Notes under the pieces: model-generated
Databases searched by the model: none
The model's input: only the letters and a program-made list of their open reading frames with translations
What the model was told of the DNA's origin: nothing
From: Adiantum capillus-veneris
Lineage: Eukaryota > Streptophyta > Polypodiopsida > Polypodiales > Pteridaceae
Length of the DNA: 64,000 nucleotides
NCBI GenBank assembly: GCA_014529385.2
Contig: CM043960.1
Location: 32,167,396 to 32,231,395 of the forward strand
Direction of reading: 5' to 3'
Shown: one piece after another, positions 32,595 through 43,646 of the stretch
How the letters are laid out: each line of letters starts with the position of its first letter
How positions within the stretch are numbered: the stretch's first letter is position 1
Translations under genes and position numbers: made by a program

Positions 32595-34212
32595 TCGTGT
32601 TTTGCAACTAGGTACCCAATTACGCATGTCGGATGATGAGCGCAAAGAGGCTTTTCTCTTTGGATTGGACGAGTATATCAAGTACGATGTCGAGGTATTC
32701 GATCCAATCGATCTCAACAAGGCGGTAGCGATTGCTCTCGCACAGGAGATGAAGCACAACAAGGGAAAGCCTAAGGAGAACAAGACTTCCACAAGTACCT
32801 CGCAGACTTCTCAGAACCCGCAGAACGGTAAGAATGGTAAGAATGATAACTCTTCTAACGAATCTACCAACAGTATCTCATCAAAGAATTCTTCCAATAA
32901 ATCTAAGGGTAAGGCTAACACAACTGCTAAACCTAAGCTTACTCCAGATGAAAAGGTAGCACAAGGAATTGTAGGAGGTTACATCACTTCGGAAGAACAA
33001 AGCACGTATTCTAAGGAAGGTCGTTGTTTTCATTGTCACATTAAGGGTCACATAAAAAGAACATGTCCTAAGCTTGAATCGAATGAATCTAAAGAACCCA
33101 CAGTACCCACTACATCTGTCAATGCAATGAATGATAACACGATTGTGCCCAAAGTTTCTCAGGACCCTCCCATTGATGATTCTCTCATTAAATGTTATGG
33201 TCGTACGTCGGGGCACCGTTTTGTCATATTGTTTGACCCAGGTAGTATGCATGATGTGATCAGTTCCTCTCTTGTTGAGAAAGCCCGCCTCGAAGTTAGT
33301 CCGAGATCTCCTATCGAGGTCTCTGGCTTTCATCCTGGTATGGACGCTCTCATCACCGAGGAATGCCTGGATGTGTTGTTTGCAATTAAACAGACTGCCT
33401 TCACTAGAAGATTTGTTGTTTCTCCTCTCTCAAGATGTGAGATGATTTTGGGCATTCGATGGTTTCGTGTTAATGACGCTCTCATGGATTTTCTGACTAA
33501 CACTATAACTCTCAATGCCAAAAGTGATTCTCCTATTGTCATTCATGGAGAGGACATTGCTCCTTCTCCATCTCTCATTGCTAATCTGCAGGACAAGGTC
33601 GAAAGGATTCGAGATAAGGAGACTCTCTCAATCTCTTTTTCTCCACAACATGACACACAGGATTTGCATGATTATGAGAAGCATGAGGATTTGAATGATA
33701 ATGATTTGCATGATGATTTGGATGAAAAAGACAAGCATGATGAATTGCATGAAGAAGATGTGATTGTTCACAAGGATGATGTGTTAGTAGATGCTTTTTC
33801 TAGCGAAGCTAACCTCATTGTAGATTCGATCAATCACCAAGAATCGATCTTGGCTTTTGAGTCGAGGTCCACAGATTCCCCACAAGAAGATTTGATAGAT
33901 CCCGAAGAACCGATCTTGGCTCTCGAGCCTTGGTCCAAAGAACCATCACAGGAAGTATTATGTGTTCACATGATTGATACGCATGCATTGTTCGAGTGTT
34001 TCATTCATGACGGTTTCCTGTATTTTAGTCAGCATCGTTATGTGATTCCTTTTCCTAGGCATGACATATTGTATGTTGAGCACGTTTCTCTCATGGATGA
34101 GCACGAATGTATGCGGAATTTTCATGAAAAGCTGAAAAGTTTGTATGTAAGGAAGTCACATTCCATGTCTCTTGGCATGACACAGTTTCCGAAAGAGCAC
34201 ATGATAGTATGA
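32479..34212 (+). CDS. gag C-terminus, zinc knuckle, protease and acidic region (array unit 2)
   Basis: 577-codon frame identical in predicted protein to the unit 1 counterpart as far as compared (CCHC knuckle CFHCHIKGHIKRTC; protease FDPGSMHDVIS; ends KEHMIV). It lies downstream of the F-interrupted gag start, so it would not be made from this unit's own full transcript without reading through F. Confidence 0.8.
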   Translation: MISQDKLKARFMPPQYLARLKDDWRALKQNGMPVMSFSNRVLQLGTQLRMSDDERKEAFLFGLDEYIKYDVEVFDPIDLNKAVAIALAQEMKHNKGKPKENKTSTSTSQTSQNPQNGKNGKNDNSSNESTNSISSKNSSNKSKGKANTTAKPKLTPDEKVAQGIVGGYITSEEQSTYSKEGRCFHCHIKGHIKRTCPKLESNESKEPTVPTTSVNAMNDNTIVPKVSQDPPIDDSLIKCYGRTSGHRFVILFDPGSMHDVISSSLVEKARLEVSPRSPIEVSGFHPGMDALITEECLDVLFAIKQTAFTRRFVVSPLSRCEMILGIRWFRVNDALMDFLTNTITLNAKSDSPIVIHGEDIAPSPSLIANLQDKVERIRDKETLSISFSPQHDTQDLHDYEKHEDLNDNDLHDDLDEKDKHDELHEEDVIVHKDDVLVDAFSSEANLIVDSINHQESILAFESRSTDSPQEDLIDPEEPILALEPWSKEPSQEVLCVHMIDTHALFECFIHDGFLYFSQHRYVIPFPRHDILYVEHVSLMDEHECMRNFHEKLKSLYVRKSHSMSLGMTQFPKEHMIV

Positions 34213-34693
34213 GCACCAAGCATGGCATTTCCATTGTGATTTGCCACAGTTGATTGATTTTGATCAAATAGAAAAGATTCGATCTCATTGTTTGCATGTG
34301 TTTGATGAACGGGTTGTCACTCCGTCTCTATGTTCATCCACATTGCATACACAGTCTTTAGAGACGACACGATTTTTTTCCTTCACTTTACATGGAATGG
34401 GTATGTTCATGGTTTTGTGTTGGAAATGGTTTCAGGAATTTTCAGCCATGGAGATTCTTGAAGACGAAAGAAGCAGGATACTCGACGAAGTTGAAGCATC
34501 AAAGGAGCCACAGAAGACTTTGAGTCTCTTTCGGCGCGGCCCAAAGAAGCAAGCGTTGCAGACCTTTATGAAGTTTAAGTACCGCACGACCCACACATTA
34601 GAGTGGGCCGGCGAAGAGTCCCTTCCAGGATTACGGAAGCTGTTGGCAATCTCCCTCGACGCCATACAGTTCAGTACCAGTACCTCACTTTGA
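34213..34693 (+). CDS. accessory domain, C-terminal part (array unit 2)
   Basis: Same product as 20846-21326, with one visible silent-site difference (cagccatgg for cagctatgg near 34447) shared with unit 3. Ends at the polypurine tract 34693-34704. Confidence 0.65.
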
Positions 34694-34704
34694 AAAGGAG
34701 GGGA
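34693..34704 (+). other. polypurine tract of array unit 2
   Basis: AAAAGGAGGGGA directly before LTR C. Confidence 0.9.
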
Positions 34705-35878
34705 TGTCACGTGACACATCCCAACCCTATGTGTTCGTGGACAAGCTACACCACAGTAGGGTTCCCGTTAGTTCAGTCAAGTTTAGATTAGCAGTGATCT
34801 GACACTTTTGTGAGTCTATTCGTAGACCGTGCATGCCCAGTCACTTAGCATAGATGCATATCCTCCGGTTGCACACAGTATGATCATCGGAATTCCCATC
34901 AGAATCTATTAGCATCAGTTAGGGGAATTTTCCAGTGCATTTAGCCTATTTTCCTATTTATTGGGTTTTTCACTTATTATTTTTAAGTGGCTTTCCTACA
35001 AAAGTAGGTAGGGCAATTTTGCTAAGTTAATATATAAGCAAACCAAAGGTTAGCACTTTCTGGCAGAAGAGGCAGCAGGAGCTTCCCGCTCAACATGCAA
35101 CTTCTCAGCAGTACCCCCCCCCCCCATCACCCCCCAACGTTTTTGGACCTCCTCCTTCGCGGGGATTCCCATCAGATCCCATCGCCACCTTCACCCCATT
35201 CGTGGCGTCTCCCCCACAGCATTCAGCATCGCCATCACATTGATTTGCATGGTGTTAGCCCTACAGTACCATTCAGCCCAGCGTTTTTGTTGCAAAAACG
35301 CTGCACTTTCAGCCAGCGTTTTTCTTGCCAAAAACGCCGGCAAGACTCAACCACATCAGCGTTTTGATTACCAGTCCTCACCGCAGCAGATGCCCTCAGT
35401 TTTCAGCTTATGACACAGTAGAAGATAAGCCCAAGTTGGTTGCAGATGATCCCCCATTTTCAGCCATAAATCAGCAAGAAAAATAGTCCATTTTCAGCCT
35501 TGAAACAGTCCAAGAAATTCAGCATCTAGAAGATCTCAGATTTCAGCCCAAGTCGCCGTCGTCATCGGCATAGTCCCGTTGCATCAGTCCATTGCATTAG
35601 CATTGTACACCTTTGTGCAATCAAAGATTAGACCACTCTCGCCGACGAGAGTGGGGCCTTCGGAGGAGGGTTTTACAACCTCTCGGGTGTCGTATCTCTT
35701 CTCTCTCCTTCTCTCAGTCTCATTCACTTGCACGCACAATATCCACTCACTTTGTTCGTGACCACAGCACTCTACAAGACGGAAAGTTCTCTCTTTCCCT
35801 AAAGAACTAAAAGGAACCTTGAGCAATAAAGATCACTAATCTTGAGAAAATACGACATTCATTCAGCTGCACCTTACA
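34705..35878 (+). mobile_element. LTR C, shared between array units 2 and 3
   Basis: 1174 bp, C12 tract, TATA at 35031. Flanked by polypurine tract and PBS, no TSD. Near-identical to LTR B apart from tract length. Confidence 0.95.
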
Positions 35879-35879
35879 T

Positions 35880-35891
35880 TGGTATCAGAGC
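35880..35891 (+). other. PBS of array unit 3
   Basis: TGGTATCAGAGC after LTR C. Confidence 0.9.
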
Positions 35892-36427
35892 TTTGGAAGT
35901 GTTTTGCATTACTCAAGGAGAGAACCACAAGAACCACAAGAATTTTTTTGCTTGTTGCGATCGCATGAACCCAAGTTTTCTTGGGCGTGACAATTCCTAA
36001 AGTGGGTTTGGTTGAAGAGTGACAGGAATCCCAAGAAAGAAGGGCTTGTCCAGCCTCCCCTTGTGTCTCTTTTCACTCATTGAGAGCGGACCGTGCACTT
36101 AGCGGTCGGCCAATCGACGTGAGGTGGGAAAAAGCAACCTTGGTGTGAGCGCAAGGCCGCCAAGGGGTGCGCCCGCAGAAAAGGGTAGAACTTGGGTGAA
36201 GAGAAGATCCTTCTCCAACGCGATTTGCAAGCGAAAGAAAACCTCAAGAACCCCAAGAACCGAAGACCCTCAAGACTCACGAACCTCAAGAACCCTAGAT
36301 TCTCACGAATCAAGGACCTCAAGAACCTCAAGACCCTCAAGAACCCAAGTTCCTCGCTAACTTCAGAACCCAAGATTATAGTGCATGGTCGTCACCCGAA
36401 GTGGAATGGATACTTCGCATACAAGTG

Positions 36428-37252
36428 ATGAGCCTGAGAGAGGTGGCGAAGATTTTTCCCCACGACTTTTTCGACCCTCCCCCTTCGTCATCTACGCCAC
36501 GAGTTGCACTCACTCCTATGGAGATGGTGGTCAAGTCGATGTTGGACATGATGGCACAACAACAAGAAACGAATGGAGTTGCATTGGCACAACTCGCAAG
36601 CAAAGCAGAAGCACAAGAAGCCAAGGACCGCGAGCGCGATGAAAGAAACGCCACTCTTGCTGCAAAACAAGAAGAAAATCGACTTACTCAGGAGCGTGAG
36701 CGCATTGCTCTTGCCGCAAAACAAGAAGAAAATCGACTTGCTTTCGAACGCGAGCGCTATGAACGAGAGGCTCAAAGGGAGATTCGTCATCAAGAGTTTA
36801 TTTTCCAGATCCTAGCCTCGAAGACTGAACCACCCAAAGATCGTGGGAGTTCGTCAAGTGGCGCAAGCCACAACGCGGATTCCAACCATCCAGTTACAGA
36901 AAAGTTGACTTTCAGTAAGTATGACGGTAAGATGGATGCTACAGTTATTCATTCTTGGTTGCATCAATTTAATGCTTATTTTGCGACAACTAAGAAGACA
37001 GGAAATAGCAAAGTATTGACGGCAGCTATGTACCTTGCCGGTGATGCAATCAATTCGTACCACGCATGGCAAGAGGCACAGCTAGCCGTGCACGTAGAGG
37101 CACCCGACGATCTCACGCCCCTCTCTTTTAGTTGGGTTGATTTCCCAAGACAAGCTCAAGGCGCGGTTTATGCCACCTCAGTACCTCGCACGGTTGAAGG
37201 ACGATTGGCGCGCTCTCAAGCAAAATGGTATGCCGGTCATGTCTTTTTCTAA
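36428..37252 (+). CDS. gag, N-terminal part (array unit 3)
   Basis: Starts at ATG 36428 (MSLREVAKIF) and is uninterrupted. Same layout as unit 1 but with the 18-residue duplication in the coiled coil (two copies of LAAKQEENRL). Gag homology leaves the frame near 37138 exactly as in the other units. Confidence 0.75.
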   Translation: MSLREVAKIFPHDFFDPPPSSSTPRVALTPMEMVVKSMLDMMAQQQETNGVALAQLASKAEAQEAKDRERDERNATLAAKQEENRLTQERERIALAAKQEENRLAFERERYEREAQREIRHQEFIFQILASKTEPPKDRGSSSSGASHNADSNHPVTEKLTFSKYDGKMDATVIHSWLHQFNAYFATTKKTGNSKVLTAAMYLAGDAINSYHAWQEAQLAVHVEAPDDLTPLSFSWVDFPRQAQGAVYATSVPRTVEGRLARSQAKWYAGHVFF

Positions 37253-38870
37253 TCGTGTTTTGCAACTAGGTACCCAATTACGCATGTCGGATGATGAGCG
37301 CAAAGAGGCTTTTCTCTTTGGATTGGACGAGTATATCAAGTACGATGTCGAGGTATTCGATCCAATCGATCTCAACAAGGCGGTAGCGATTGCTCTCGCA
37401 CAGGAGATGAAGCACAACAAGGGAAAGCCTAAGGAGAACAAGACTTCCACAAGTACCTCGCAGACTTCTCAGAACCCGCAGAACGGTAAGAATGGTAAGA
37501 ATGATAACTCTTCTAACGAATCTACCAACAGTATCTCATCAAAGAATTCTTCCAATAAATCTAAGGGTAAGGCTAACACAACTGCTAAACCTAAGCTTAC
37601 TCCAGATGAAAAGGTAGCACAAGGAATTGTAGGAGGTTACATCACTTCGGAAGAACAAAGCACGTATTCTAAGGAAGGTCGTTGTTTTCATTGTCACATT
37701 AAGGGTCACATAAAAAGAACATGTCCTAAGCTTGAATCGAATGAATCTAAAGAACCCACAGTACCCACTACATCTGTCAATGCAATGAATGATAACACGA
37801 TTGTGCCCAAAGTTTCTCAGGACCCTCCCATTGATGATTCTCTCATTAAATGTTATGGTCGTACGTCGGGGCACCGTTTTGTCATATTGTTTGACCCAGG
37901 TAGTATGCATGATGTGATCAGTTCCTCTCTTGTTGAGAAAGCCCGCCTCGAAGTTAGTCCGAGATCTCCTATCGAGGTCTCTGGCTTTCATCCTGGTATG
38001 GACGCTCTCATCACCGAGGAATGCCTGTATGTGTTGTTTGCAATTAAACAGACTGCCTTCACTAGAAGATTTGTTGTTTCTCCTCTCTCAAGATGTGAGA
38101 TGATTTTGGGCATTCGATGGTTTCGTGTTAATGACGCTCTCATGGATTTTCTGACTAACACTATAACTCTCAATGCCAAAAGTGATTCTCCTATTGTCAT
38201 TCATGGAGAGGACATTGCTCCTTCTCCATCTCTCATTGCTAATCTGCAGGACAAGGTCGAAAGGATTCGAGATAAGGAGACTCTCTCAATCTCTTTTTCT
38301 CCACAACATGACACACAGGATTTGCATGATTATGAGAAGCATGAGGATTTGAATGATAATGATTTGCATGATGATTTGGATGAAAAAGACAAGCATGATG
38401 AATTGCATGAAGAAGATGTGATTGTTCACAAGGATGATGTGTTAGTAGATGCTTTTTCTAGCGAAGCTAACCTCATTGTAGATTCGATCAATCACCAAGA
38501 ATCGATCTTGGCTTTTGAGTCGAGGTCCACAGATTCCCCACAAGAAGATTTGATAGATCCCGAAGAACCGATCTTGGCTCTCGAGCCTTGGTCCAAAGAA
38601 CCATCACAGGAAGTATTATGTGTTCACATGATTGATACGCATGCATTGTTCGAGTGTTTCATTCATGACGGTTTCCTGTATTTTAGTCAGCATCGTTATG
38701 TGATTCCTTTTCCTAGGCATGACATATTGTATGTTGAGCACGTTTCTCTCATGGATGAGCACGAATGTATGCGGAATTTTCATGAAAAGCTGAAAAGTTT
38801 GTATGTAAGGAAGTCACATTCCATGTCTCTTGGCATGACACAGTTTCCGAAAGAGCACATGATAGTATGA
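37137..38870 (+). CDS. gag C-terminus, zinc knuckle, protease and acidic region (array unit 3)
   Basis: 577 codons. One amino-acid difference from units 1 and 2 was noticed: EECLYVLFAIK instead of EECLDVLFAIK in the protease region (about 38029). Other motifs (CCHC, D-P-G) are unchanged. Confidence 0.8.
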   Translation: MISQDKLKARFMPPQYLARLKDDWRALKQNGMPVMSFSNRVLQLGTQLRMSDDERKEAFLFGLDEYIKYDVEVFDPIDLNKAVAIALAQEMKHNKGKPKENKTSTSTSQTSQNPQNGKNGKNDNSSNESTNSISSKNSSNKSKGKANTTAKPKLTPDEKVAQGIVGGYITSEEQSTYSKEGRCFHCHIKGHIKRTCPKLESNESKEPTVPTTSVNAMNDNTIVPKVSQDPPIDDSLIKCYGRTSGHRFVILFDPGSMHDVISSSLVEKARLEVSPRSPIEVSGFHPGMDALITEECLYVLFAIKQTAFTRRFVVSPLSRCEMILGIRWFRVNDALMDFLTNTITLNAKSDSPIVIHGEDIAPSPSLIANLQDKVERIRDKETLSISFSPQHDTQDLHDYEKHEDLNDNDLHDDLDEKDKHDELHEEDVIVHKDDVLVDAFSSEANLIVDSINHQESILAFESRSTDSPQEDLIDPEEPILALEPWSKEPSQEVLCVHMIDTHALFECFIHDGFLYFSQHRYVIPFPRHDILYVEHVSLMDEHECMRNFHEKLKSLYVRKSHSMSLGMTQFPKEHMIV

Positions 38871-39351
38871 GCACCAAGCATGGCATTTCCATTGTGATTT
38901 GCCACAGTTGATTGATTTTGATCAAATAGAAAAGATTCGATCTCATTGTTTGCATGTGTTTGATGAACGGGTTGTCACTCCGTCTCTATGTTCATCCACA
39001 TTGCATACACAGTCTTTAGAGACGACACGATTTTTTTCCTTCACTTTACATGGAATGGGTATGTTCATGGTTTTGTGTTGGAAATGGTTTCAGGAATTTT
39101 CAGCCATGGAGATTCTTGAAGACGAAAGAAGCAGGATACTCGACGAAGTTGAAGCATCAAAGGAGCCACAGAAGACTTTGAGTCTCTTTCGGCGCGGCCC
39201 AAAGAAGCAAGCGTTGCAGACCTTTATGAAGTTTAAGTACCGCACGACCCACACATTAGAGTGGGCCGGCGAAGAGTCCCTTCCAGGATTACGGAAGCTG
39301 TTGGCAATCTCCCTCGACGCCATACAGTTCAGTACCAGTACCTCACTTTGA
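38871..39351 (+). CDS. accessory domain, C-terminal part (array unit 3)
   Basis: Same product as in units 1 and 2. Stop codon overlaps polypurine tract 39351-39362. Confidence 0.65.
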
Positions 39352-39362
39352 AAAGGAGGGGA
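39351..39362 (+). other. polypurine tract of array unit 3
   Basis: AAAAGGAGGGGA directly before LTR D. Confidence 0.9.
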
Positions 39363-40535
39363 TGTCACGTGACACATCCCAACCCTATGTGTTCGTGGAC
39401 AAGCTACACCACAGTAGGGTTCCCGTTAGTTCAGTCAAGTTTAGATTAGCAGTGATCTGACACTTTTGTGAGTCTATTCGTAGACCGTGCATGCCCAGTC
39501 ACTTAGCATAGATGCATATCCTCCGGTTGCACACAGCATGATCATCGGAATTCCCATCAGAATCCATTAGCATCAGTTAGGGGAATTTTCCAGTGCATTT
39601 AGCCTATTTTCCTATTTATTGGGTTTTTCACTTATTATTTTTAAGTGGCTTTCCTACAAAAGTAGGTAGGGCAATTTTGCTAAGTTAATATATAAGCAAA
39701 CCAAAGGTTAGCACTTTCTGGCAGAAGAGGCAGCAGGAGCTTCCCGCTCAACATGCAACTTCTCAGCAGTACCCCCCCCCCCATCACCCCCCAACGTTTT
39801 TGGACCTCCTCCTTCGCGGGGATTCCCATCAGATCCCATCGCCACCTTCACCCCATTCGTGGCGTCTCCCCCACAGCATTCAGCATCGCCATCACATTGA
39901 TTTGCATGGTGTTAGCCCTACAGTACCATTCAGCCCAGCGTTTTTGTTGCAAAAACGCTGCACTTTCAGCCAGCGTTTTTCTTGCCAAAAACGCCGGCAA
40001 GACTCAACCACATCAGCGTTTTGATTACCAGTCCTCACCGCAGCAGATGCCCTCAGTTTTCAGCTTATGACACAGTAGAAGATAAGCCCAAGTTGGTTGC
40101 AGGTGATCCCCCATTTTCAGCCATAAATCAGCAAGAAAAATAGTCCATTTTCAGCCTTGAAACAGTCCAAGAAATTCAGCATCTAGAAGATCTCAGATTT
40201 CAGCCCAAGTCGCCGTCGTCATCGGCATAGTCCCGTTGCATCAGTCCATTGCATTAGCATTGTACACCTTTGTGCAATCAAAGATTAGACCACTCTCGCC
40301 GACGAGAGTGGGGCCTTCGGAGGAGGGTTTTACAACCTCTCGGGTGTCGTATCTCTTCTCTCTCCTTCTCTCAGTCTCATTCACTTGCACGCACAATATC
40401 CACTCACTTTGTTCGTGACCACAGCACTCTACAAGACGGAAAGTTCTCTCTTTCCCTAAAGAACTAAAAGGAACCTTGAGCAATAAAGATCACTAATCTT
40501 GAGAAAATACAACATTCATTCCGTTGCACCTAACA
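39363..40535 (+). mobile_element. LTR D, outer 3' LTR of the tandem array
   Basis: 1173 bp, C11 tract, TATA at 39689. Carries private changes ('cacagcatgatc', 'aatccattag', 'gcaggtgatcc') and a different terminus, CATTCCGTTGCACCTAACA instead of CATTCAGCTGCACCTTACA. That terminus matches the end of LTR J. Followed by TSD TGTAG 40536-40540. Confidence 0.93.
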
Positions 40536-40540
40536 TGTAG
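40536..40540. repeat. target-site duplication of the tandem array (right copy, TGTAG)
   Basis: Identical to 16725-16729. Confidence 0.9.
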
Positions 40541-40845
40541 TGGTTTTCTGCCACTATGCATGCACTTCTTGAAAAGAAGTCTCGCTCATATATTTTACCA
40601 ATTTCGGATCCTTCGCAAAATTGAGCATCATCTTTGTTGCATTCGCCGATCAATTGACGACGCTTCATCTCTCTTTACTCTGCCTGAGTAGGTTGAGGCG
40701 GGCCATACTCTCTGTCTGAATCTTCGTTGTGATCCCTGCCCGCATCTCCAGATGCAACGAGAGTCGATTGATCCTTGCGTGAAGCGATAGGTGCCGCGGA
40801 AAAAAAATTGGGGATCGGATTTCCCGTAGAAGAGAAATCGGCCGT
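40541..40845 (-). pseudogene. leader and gag start of element M (other side of the array)
   Basis: Minus-sense sequence running from the PBS toward gag (SGDAGRDHNEDSDREYGPP, parallel to GGDHEEDLHDQIEEEYGPP in the plus-strand copy at 7.8 kb). It continues at 16724 once the array is removed. Confidence 0.75.
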
Positions 40846-40857
40846 GCTCTGATACCA
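40846..40857 (-). other. PBS of element M
   Basis: GCTCTGATACCA, the complement of TGGTATCAGAGC, next to the 5' LTR. Confidence 0.9.
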
Positions 40858-40858
40858 C

Positions 40859-42710
40859 TCTAACCGACTTGGACGCTCCAAGTCAAGAATCAATCGCGAC
40901 AGCACCAAATAACCACTTCAAAACAATTCACAGATCACAATAGATTTACACTCGCCTGACGGAGTTCCGTGCCTAGAGATATTGGCCCCAAAGACTGGCG
41001 CCCCTCTTGGTATTTCTTTTTGTATTTATCAGTTCAAAGTACAAGAGAGTGGGTCGGGATTCACTCTCAGACTTTGCGTCCTGATGCTCTGAGAAGTGAA
41101 TGCCCAAAACCACTTATTTAAAGTTACAAGGGATGCTCAAAAGCAGAGCCCCAAAAGTCGTCAAAATCAAAAGCAAGTGTTCTCTCTCACAAGCTCTCTC
41201 TATGTGGCTTTTAATAATAAAAGCAAGTAATCCTTCTCTGTCACCAGCCAGTGGCAATTCCATTTTTGTTTATTTTCTCTTTCTTTGGGGAATTTCGTTT
41301 GTTTTACGTTTTGGAAACACCTCTCTGGAAATCTAATTGCCCTGCATTGCATAGCCAGTGTGGAACTGTTCAGAGAGAGTCCAGGCCTGAGGGCTAAAGA
41401 GCACTAAGGTTGGACAAGGACTATGGTTAGCCAAAGTGGGGTCATTGGCCAGCCAAAGCGGAATCCTTTGCTACATAGGCTACATTTCAGTTCTGGGTGT
41501 GGCTGCAGTGTACAAAGAGGGTCAGATGACCTAGAAGAATGTAATGGCAGAAACTCCTAAATTTTAGGGACTGCTATTTTTGGACGGCAAAATGTCTTCG
41601 CGTCATTACGTGTAGTTTGACATGGGGATCATTTTGTTACTCTGTGGCCAAGTCAACAGAGGCTGCAGGTGAGATATTTTTAGACCCGAGGGTCTAAAGC
41701 GAGAAAATGCACAAATGAGTGACACTTGGCACTCTGAGGCCAGTTTACTACCTAAAGAGAAGGCAAAAACGTGATTTTCAGCTGTGAGCTCGTTTTTGAG
41801 TGCTGTCACAGGTGGGAGAGCTTCAATGGAGTGTTGGCTTACCCTCTATGTACAGTGAGGTGCAGGATGTCATGACCTGCACACCTCTCACTGCTCTCTC
41901 TCTCCCCTATTCTTTATGGTTATGCCCCTCTAGTGGGCTCATCAGATTGACCATGTACAGTTGTGTGGGTTCATGCGCGATTGCCGAGGCAAGAGCCTCT
42001 TCCACAGGTACTAGATTAGCTAGCGGCTAATCCCCCGCAGGTACAGGTGATTCGGAGAGGTTTCACGTGCGAAATCTCGTCCGATTCAAAGGGCAAGTAG
42101 CCCTACAGGTGTGGGAGCTTGAGGACTTGCTACGGATGCGACCGGCACGCGAAACGGAGCCCGAAACAGTGAATTACAGCCTGCTGTGTATTTTTGCAGG
42201 TTTAGGGTTTTGGCCCTAAACGGACCCTAATACCCCCAGGAGGTTCGGGGACGCGAGGGGACCGTTGTACAAGTGATCCGGCGCATTTTCGGGGCAGAAA
42301 ACAGAGAATTCAGCGTGCTACAGATTCTCGCCAGGTTTTGCAGAGTGTCCGTATGCGTCGGGAAAGTCATGTAATGCATGGGAATACTAACAATGAAGGG
42401 TCTTAGTACAGTTATGTTGCCGAAATCGGGCCAGAACAGTTGAAATTCAGCCAAGGTTGTGCGGGGCAGCTTGTAGGGAACCACAGCTTTTATTCCCTCT
42501 TTTAAAGAATAAAGAAATACCGAAAGGGGCGCCTATTTAGGGACCAATATGGTGTCTGACTCGCATACAGATGCTAGAAAGCATCTGTATCCCATTCCCC
42601 TCTCTTGCGTCATTATAGCACAGGTAGAATAGACGACTAATAATGGGTGAAAGCTAAATCAAGGTTTGAAGTAAAGTCTACCGCCATTTTTGAAGTTAAT
42701 TGGCCGGTTA

Positions 42711-42762
<52 letters not shown>

Positions 42763-42897
42763 CCAAGCATAGAGAAAAAGCTGAGATTTGCGTCGCTCAA
42801 TAAATTTTTTTTTCCACATCCGCGATTTCCGGAAATTAGGGTTTCTGGCAGAAATTAGGGTTTCTGCTGTCAGTAGCCACGTCATCACTTTGTGACA
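40859..42897 (-). mobile_element. 5' LTR of element M, split by solo LTR E
   Basis: Pieces 40859-41238 and 42718-42897 together match the 3' LTR at 12267-12872 (about 560 vs 606 bp). Outer end TGTCACAAAGTGATGACGTG (minus sense) at 42897, then TSD GCTTC at 42898-42902. Confidence 0.9.
41239..42712 (+). mobile_element. solo LTR E of the F family
   Basis: TGTCACCAGCCAG ... TTGGCCGGTTACA, 1474 bp, clearly homologous to F's LTRs along its whole length but with many substitutions. TTCTC flanks it on both sides (41234-41238 and 42713-42717). No internal region, so it is the product of LTR-LTR recombination, or an excision-like remnant. Confidence 0.92.
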
Positions 42898-42935
42898 GCT
42901 TCAATGTTCATATGCTATAAACTACCTAGGCCAAA
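42898..42935 (-). mobile_element. remainder of LTR J beyond element M
   Basis: Starts with the TSD copy GCTTC and continues 'aatgttcatatgctataaactacctaggcc', matching LTR H ('acatgctgctaaactgcgtaggcc'). Cut at 42936 by LTR P1. Confidence 0.75.
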
Positions 42936-43633
42936 TGTCACAAACTGCTGACGTGTCAAGCCACTGAAGAACTTAGCCAACCTGCAGATCCCGGCCGAGG
43001 GACCTAAACCCTTGAAGCATTAGAAGAAGTAGGAGCTTTCAATTACTTACAGATCCTCGTCAAGAATGGCCAAATAATAATAAGGTGTTACTAACTTATG
43101 GTACCCCGTTCGATGGGGCCCAATTGAGTAAAGATGAAGCCGGACCCAACACACACAAAAGACTAGTGTAATAATTGCTGACGTGGCAGTTGCTATAGGG
43201 ACAAACCGAAGATTGCGGTGACATGCTGATGTGGCAGATTGGACGGATTTCCATGAATCGTGTTGACTATTGATGATGTGGCATATTGGACAAACAGCCC
43301 TTTTGTGTAGGCTTTTGGAGATCAGATGCTTTTAAAACTTGATGCTTTTCATGTATTGCTTATGGATAGGTTCAAGGCCTTTAAATATGTGCCATGGGCT
43401 CAGTCTCTCGCACGCTTCCACGTGGAAGTGCAGAGAACAAAGTATTGGCTTGTATTGTGTTGAAGAAATAGTGAAAGGGGCACCAGGGTTTGGGGCGAGT
43501 GCTCTTTTGGGGTGGAACTCCGCCATCCCCGTCTCGTGCGTCGCGCATCTCTTTCAGTTTAGTGTTATTTGAAGTGCTAAGAGTTTGTTCCGTCTGTTCT
43601 TTCCCATTGGCACGTGGTGCCCCTCCCGTTATA
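42936..43633 (+). mobile_element. LTR P1 of a short non-coding LTR element
   Basis: TGTCACAAACTGCTGACGTG ... ending just before PBS TGGTATCAAAGC (43635-43646), about 698 bp. Its first half recurs at 45031-45445 (P2). It contains gaagaaatagtgaaaggggcacc (43462-43484), a variant of the motif shared with the F and M LTRs. Confidence 0.8.
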
Positions 43634-43634
43634 G

Positions 43635-43646
43635 TGGTATCAAAGC
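43635..43646 (+). other. PBS of element P (one mismatch)
   Basis: TGGTATCAAAGC, initiator tRNA-Met type with G to A at position 9. Confidence 0.75.
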
